Shown: in pieces, positions 59,226 to 64,000 of the stretch | Numbering within the stretch: position 1 is the first letter of the stretch | How the letters are laid out: every line of letters begins with the position of its first letter | Assembly: GCF_021532275.1 (NCBI RefSeq) | Contig: NZ_JACBOT010000023.1 | Location: forward strand, 152,335 to 216,334 | Length of the DNA stretch: 64,000 nt | Reading direction: 5' to 3' | From: Brevibacterium sp. UCMA 11754 | GTDB taxonomy: Bacteria; Actinomycetota; Actinomycetes; Actinomycetales; Brevibacteriaceae | Notes under the pieces: generated by a model | Told to the model about the DNA's origin: nothing | Database searches by the model: none | Seen by the model: the letters and a program-made list of their open reading frames with translations, nothing else | Translations under genes and position numbers: made by a program

Positions 59226-59441
59226 TGACGACCTCTTTCTTGACTCTTGTGGACTTGAGGATGGAGCAATTCGGTCCCTGTGCCCAGACCCCGATGTCTC
59301 ATCGATGTATGAATGTTAACATTCATACAGATCGCAGATTCGCCTGTAAACTGATCGCCCCGGTTGAGCGAACGAGAAGCGCATAGACCTCCTCGCCAAC
59401 TTCGCCGACACCAGTACCGTCACACTGAGAAGGAGTACACA

Positions 59442-60227
59442 TTGAATATCTCGTCTGTTCTGATCATCGGAGCGACCGGCAGCATGGGCCGCCTGGTTGC
59501 TGCCGAAGCTCTCCGGCAGGGCTATCGCACACTGGCACTTGTTCGTACCCCGTCTCGAGCTTCTGTACTGCCGGAGGGGGTAGAGCCTGTTCGGGGTGAT
59601 CTCACCGATCGCGAGAGTATGCGTGCGGCTCTCGAGGGCGCGGACGCGGTGATTTTCGCGCATGGCGCTGAGGGGAGCGAGGAGACGATCCGGCAAGTCG
59701 AATACAACGGTGTTCGCAACGTGCTGGACCTGATCGCTCATAGTGAGGTGCGGATCGTGCTGACGACCGGAGTCGGTGTCACTGCACGAACCAGTTGGTA
59801 CAACACCTCACACATAGCCGATTGGAAACGACGTGCTGAGCGCTTGGTCCGCTCCAGCGGCCAGCCATACACCATCGTGCGACCCGGCTGGTTCGATGAG
59901 AACGGCCCGGACGAGCAGCAGCTCGTCCTCCGCCAGGATGACCGCCAGTATGCAGGTGGCCCTTCTGATGGAACAGTCTCCCGCGAACAGCTCGCCCAGG
60001 TGCTCGTCTCGGCTGTGACGGCACCGGAAGCAGCAGGCAAGACCTTCGAACTCGTTGCGGAGCACGGTCCTGCGACGATCGATCTCAATGCGCTCTTCGA
60101 TGGCGCACTTGCGGATACCCCGCACGGCCTCGACAGCGTCGGCGACAGAGCCGATATGCCTCTCGAGGACGAGCCCGCAGATGTCGTCGAGGACCTCCGC
60201 CGCCTCAGCGACACGACACAGGAATGA
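59442..60227 (+). CDS. Mirror copy of the NAD(P)-binding Rossmann protein
   Basis: Inverted copy of the gene at 58056-58841. The encoded protein is identical and the TTG start with GAAGGAG is preserved. Because it lies in the mirrored arm, it is most likely the same gene seen twice and should not be counted as a paralogue until the assembly is checked. Confidence 0.6.
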   Translation: MNISSVLIIGATGSMGRLVAAEALRQGYRTLALVRTPSRASVLPEGVEPVRGDLTDRESMRAALEGADAVIFAHGAEGSEETIRQVEYNGVRNVLDLIAHSEVRIVLTTGVGVTARTSWYNTSHIADWKRRAERLVRSSGQPYTIVRPGWFDENGPDEQQLVLRQDDRQYAGGPSDGTVSREQLAQVLVSAVTAPEAAGKTFELVAEHGPATIDLNALFDGALADTPHGLDSVGDRADMPLEDEPADVVEDLRRLSDTTQE

Positions 60228-60339
60228 AAAAGAATGTTTGAAGGGTGGGATGTTCTGGTGTGATGTCGAGCTACCTGGTTCAGCGCTGCACGAAACCAGG
60301 AGCTCCACGCTCATGTTGCTCTAAGTACACGCGCACTTC

Positions 60340-63312
60340 TCACATGGCGCGCCGATCATCGATGCAGGCGCGCCCGCCTCTGTCCTCGCGACCGGCAATC
60401 GCTTCGCTCGAGCGGAATATTCGACGCTGGCCGCCCCACCTGTCAGCAGTTGGGACAGGGTCATGCCCTGCACCTCGGCCAGATCATTCGCCTGGGTTCT
60501 GCACGAGTAGCCATCGGCCAGGAAGATCGAGTTCTCCGGTGCGTCACGCAGTCCCGGCAGCAGCGCGTTCTCGGCCACAGCGACGGAGACTTCGTAGTGA
60601 CCGGCCTCCATTCCGAAGTTGCCTGCCAGCCCGCAGCACCCTGCCAGTTCGCGAATGGTGGCCCCGGTGCGTTCGAGGATCTTTCGATCCGCGGCGAAGC
60701 CCATGACCGAATGCTGATGGCAGTGCGGCTGGACGACGATGGTCCGGCCGGACAGATCGGGCACGTCGATGTCCGACTCCACCAGCACCTCGGCGATGGT
60801 GGAGGTGCGCGCCGCGATCAGGCTGGCCCGTGTGTCATCGGGGAACAGATCCTTCAGGTCGCTACGCAGTACGGCTGTGCAGCTCGGCTCGATGCCGACG
60901 ATGGGGACCCCCTTCTGCGCATACGGGACCAGCACCTCCATGGTGTGGGTCAGCCGGGCCCGTGCCGCATCAAGCTGACCGGTGGAGATCAGAGTCAGGC
61001 CGCAGCATGCCTGTGACTCCGGCAGCAGGACCTCGAATCCGGCGGCCTCCAGCACTGCGGACGGTCGCTCGGGCCCCGGCATCCGAGAGGTACTCAGAGA
61101 ATGAGTCCGCCCAGAGCAGGACCTGCGGCCGTGTCCGCGTTGCACCGTTGAGCTGCGCACATAGTGTTCTCCCACCAGTTCGTCGCGGGCCTGGGCCTCC
61201 GTGACGTTCTTCTTCGCCAGCGGGAGAAGCGCTGAGTGTTGAAGCTGACCATGCCGCGCCGGGTGTCCATCCCGCCACCTGCCAGCACGAGTTTGGCCAA
61301 CGGCCTCAGCGGACAGTGGCCGCTTCGCGGGATTGCACTGACGCCCGAAACCGCGGTCAGGGCCTTGCCCCAGATGGGCAGCCAACCCAGCGAGTAATGC
61401 GAGAGCGGTCGGACCTTTCCCTTGTACGTGCGGTGGAGGACTTCCGACTTGTATTGGGCCATGTCGACACCGGCAGGGCAGTCGCTGCCACACGCCTTGC
61501 AGCTCAGGCACAGGTCCAGCGATTCGTGCACGGCTGCGGAGTTCCAGTCGTTGATGAGGCCCGCCGTTGGTGACCTCCTGAAGCACGCGGGCGCGTCCCG
61601 AGTGCTGTCCTTCTCATCGCGCGTGGCCAGATAGGACGGGCACATGAAACCACCGGAACCAGTGGTATCCGCCACGGCACTTGCCGACCCCCACACAGCG
61701 CGTGCACCGCATCGGTGAAGCTTCCCTTGTCATGGGAGAAGGAGAACCCGCCTGCCGCCGGATCGAGATCGCCTGCGGCCGGCGCAGATCCTGGTCGAGT
61801 GGCAGCGGATCGACGATGACGCCGGGGTTGAGCAGCGCCTCCGGGTCGAAAAGGCGCTTGACCTGTTCCAATGCGGTGACGGCTTCGGTGGAGTACGCTG
61901 CACTGGAGTGCTGCAGAGCCAGCAGTTCGGAGCGGGCGGACCGTCACCGTGTTTCACCGGAGGCAGATCCTCCGAACTTGGGACCAGGCGACGGCGTCCA
62001 TGAGGAAAGCTGCGGAAGATCTCGGTGCCCTCCGGCTGGTCGAAGGGGAAGTTCGTGCGCATGTGCACGCACCCGTCGCCGAAAATGGCCATAGGGCAGT
62101 CCGACGAACCCGTAGCTGTTCATCAGCTCGTCCTGCTCACGCAGGTAGTCGCCGAGGACGTCGGGGGAACCGCGGCATCTTCCCATCCTGTCCAGGCCGG
62201 GTCGCCCTTCTCCGGTGCGGCCGGCCAGTCCCCGGCCGTCGGCCGATGCCCCACAGAGTCGAGGCCCTGGGCCGGGGGAATGATCCGGTAGGAATCTGTG
62301 CCCGAATCGTCGGCGATGACCTGGGCGTTCGCAACAGCCTCGGCGGCGGTCGGGCTCGGCGACCTCGATGAGCAGCCACCCGGAACCAGCGGGCAGTTCC
62401 GGTACCGCGTCCTTGCCCTTGTGGGCGCGGACCATGTCCATGAGGCGGGAGTCGATGCCTTCGACGGCAAGTGGTCCGTGGGGCAGGACTCGTGGGGACC
62501 GCGTCGGCGGCGACGAACATGTCCGGGTAGCCCAGGGCCAGGACGGTCGGTGATTCGGCACGTCCCCGAGGGACACCACGGCTTCCATCGTCGTCGTCAG
62601 AGTGCCCTCGCTGCCGACGAGGAACCGCGCGAGATTGGGCCCGTTCCTCCGGCAGCAGGTGTTCCAGCGCATAGCCGAGGCCTGTCGGCTGAAGCTGGCC
62701 GAATTCGGTGCGGATGACGCCGAGGTGGCTCGACGCAAGATCGGACAGCCCGGGTACTGGGTCGAGTCCTTCTCCAGCGGGTGAAGCGTCGTCCCAGCCC
62801 ATCGATGACGTCGAGTTCGACGACGTTGTCAACGGTGCGTCTCCGCGGAGATCGCGTGTGGTCCGCAGGAGTTGTTTGCCGATTCATGCCCGCGATCGTG
62901 GCCCGGTTCTTTCGTCGACGGATCGGGTCCGAAGCGCAGACAGAACGTGCGGGGCACCGGCCTTCTGCAGATCGCTCTCATGAGAACACCGGGCTCAACC
63001 ACGTGCGGTCTTGGCGACGGGGTCGATGTCGAGGGACCCGATTGAGGTGCCGGGAGAAGTCGATGACGACTCCGGTTCCGATGGCATTGCCTGCCTGAGA
63101 CGTGCCTCCACCGCGGGAGGTGATCGGCACGCTATGGGACCGTGCCACGTCGAGGATGGCAGCGACATCGGCCGTCGTCGTCGGGACAAGACGGACGGCC
63201 GCGGCGGCACGCGGTAGTTCGAGGCGTCGACCGCGTATTCGGCTCGCCTGCGCGCCGAGGTGTCGACCGTGCCTGCAATGCTGTGGGTCAGGTCTGCGAT
63301 GAAGTCGCCCAT
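60340..63312 (-). pseudogene. Mirror copy of the FAD/Fe-S oxidoreductase, broken by many indels
   Basis: Inverted copy of 55001-57943, now 2973 bases instead of 2943. The C-terminal third is readable in one frame (QACCGLTLIS through GCCGLAGNFG). Upstream the frame changes every few hundred bases: near 61050-61300, 61570-61700, 61870-62000, 62150-62350 and 62850-63200. Indels dominate and often involve G/C runs. This looks like poor consensus, not evolutionary decay, which would favour substitutions and leave the partner arm changed as well. Confidence 0.7.
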
Positions 63313-63385
63313 TGTCTCATTCACCAATCGATCGTGCGGAGGCGACTCATTGAGTGAAAGCGTTGCTGTGCAGGGGGCCCGCCCC

Positions 63386-64000
63386 TCACGTGTCCCGGAG
63401 GATGTCGAGCACGGCCTCCACGCCCGAAGGATCGACCCTTGATGCCTGCCAGCTGCAGGCCCATCTGCACGCCGGAGAGGGTTCCGGCCAGAGTCAGATC
63501 GCTGAGATCGCCGAGGTGGCCGATCCGGAAGATCTTTCCCTTGAGTTCGACAGTCCCGCACCCAAGAGACATGTTGAACCTCTCAAGGATGATTCCCCTC
63601 AGTTCGTCGCGTCGAAGCCCTCGGGCGATGAGCACGGCGGTGAGGACGGGTGAGTGTTCGTTCTCGTTCGTGCACAGCACTCGAGCCCCCACGCTTCTAC
63701 CGCTGCCCGGGTTGCCTCGCCGAAGCGGATATGGCGGGCGAAGACGTTGTCCATTCCCCTCCTCGTTGAGAATGCGCAGAGCTTCCTTGAGTCCGTAGAG
63801 GAGGTTCGGTTTCGGGGTGTATGGGGGTCTGTCCGTTCTTCCCGGATGCAAGCATCTCGGTCCAGTTCCAGAAGGACTTGGGGCAGAGTTGAGCGTTCGT
63901 GAGCTTCGAGAGCCTTGTCGCTGACAGCGTTGAAGGACATTCCCGCGGTGGCAGCATCAGCCCCTTCTGGGAACCGGACACTGTGACATCGACGCCCCAT
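63386..64000 (-). pseudogene. Mirror copy of the glyoxylate aminotransferase, partial and frameshifted
   Basis: Inverted copy of the C-terminal part of 53764-54927, running off the window. Frame breaks are visible near 63430, 63560, 63620, 63690 and 63830. The sequence GSQKGLMLPP is readable near 63960. As in the rest of this arm, the damage is mostly single-base gains and losses. Confidence 0.65.

Larger units (their letters stand above)
59154..64000 (-). repeat. Right arm of the ~4.8-kb inverted repeat (error-rich arm)
   Basis: Reverse complement of 59130 back to about 54318. Near the centre it is almost perfect: one base missing over the first ~1 kb. Beyond about 60350 it gains many small indels, for example one G lost from GGGCGCGCC (left arm near 57930), one G gained near 61671, and clusters of changes near 61300 and after 61900. 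It is about 34 bases longer than the left arm overall and runs off the window edge. Confidence 0.95.

Noticed and set aside
59154..64000. Genuine gene duplication followed by pseudogene decay
   Set aside because: Identity is near perfect at the centre and falls with distance. Differences are mostly indels in G/C runs, and the left arm shows no change. That pattern fits consensus error, not evolution.
1..64000. tRNA, rRNA, CRISPR, prophage or complete insertion sequence
   Set aside because: Reading both strands, I saw no cloverleaf-like tRNA ends, rRNA-like stretches, regularly spaced repeats, integrase or transposase. A dedicated RNA search was not possible, so a small RNA could have been missed.

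Overview
The window is high-GC DNA with dense, mostly operonic genes. The mix of genes (PhnCDE-type transport, HutC/GntR, IclR and TetR regulators, a class I P450 system, GMC oxidoreductases, very little host-specific material) and the frequent GTG/TTG starts point to a free-living actinobacterium. Brevibacterium or a relative is my best guess, but that is an impression, not a database result. I saw no rRNA, tRNA, CRISPR array, prophage or intact insertion sequence.

Region 1 (1-11770) is catabolic. The end of a hydantoinase/oxoprolinase pair (hyuA partial, hyuB) converges on a minus-strand operon. That operon reads amidase, MFS transporter, MaoC hydratase, family III CoA-transferase, acyl-CoA dehydrogenase, MmgE/PrpD protein, CitE-like lyase, a broken acyl-CoA dehydrogenase relic and a FadR-type GntR regulator. 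The enzyme set fits a pathway for a C5 dicarboxylate (itaconate, mesaconate or methylsuccinate type). Region 2 (12354-25370) has an IclR regulator with a butanediol/acetoin-type SDR and a small monooxygenase on one side. On the other side lie a GMC oxidoreductase with a small partner, a large FAD/Fe-S dehydrogenase and an HpaI-type aldolase, followed by a NitT/TauT-type ABC transporter and an M24 hydrolase.

Region 3 (25428-29681) is a sugar-acid module: a LysR regulator, 5-dehydro-4-deoxyglucarate dehydratase, and an aldehyde dehydrogenase fused in frame to a RidA domain. Region 4 (29774-37440) is a phosphonate module: phnD, phnC, a fused double permease phnE, a phosphonatase-like hydrolase, a zinc alcohol dehydrogenase, an HpnW-type FAD oxidoreductase and a divergent HutC-family regulator. 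Two matching TGT-N4-ACA operator candidates lie upstream of phnD and hpnW.

Region 5 (37499-51870) holds assorted genes: an RclA-like flavoprotein, an ArsB/SLC13-type permease, an Nramp-like transporter lacking the usual metal motif, MmcQ/YjbR, a 2-hydroxyacid dehydrogenase, an aldo/keto reductase, a ketopantoate-reductase-like gene with a TetR regulator, a complete P450/ferredoxin/ferredoxin reductase set with a TetR regulator, and two His/Met-rich membrane proteins. Region 6 (51887-59130) holds a MatC-type carrier, an alanine/serine-glyoxylate-type aminotransferase, a second large FAD/Fe-S oxidoreductase, an NAD(P)-binding protein and the first codons of a PLP aminotransferase.

From 59154 to the end of the window the sequence is the reverse complement of 59130 back to about 54318, with a 23-base unpaired loop between the arms. 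The fold lies inside a coding sequence. The second arm carries frame-breaking indels that become denser away from the centre, while the first arm is intact. I read this as a fold-back (palindromic chimera) at a contig end with poor consensus, not as real gene duplication and decay. Genes called right of 59131 should not be counted as extra genes until this is checked.
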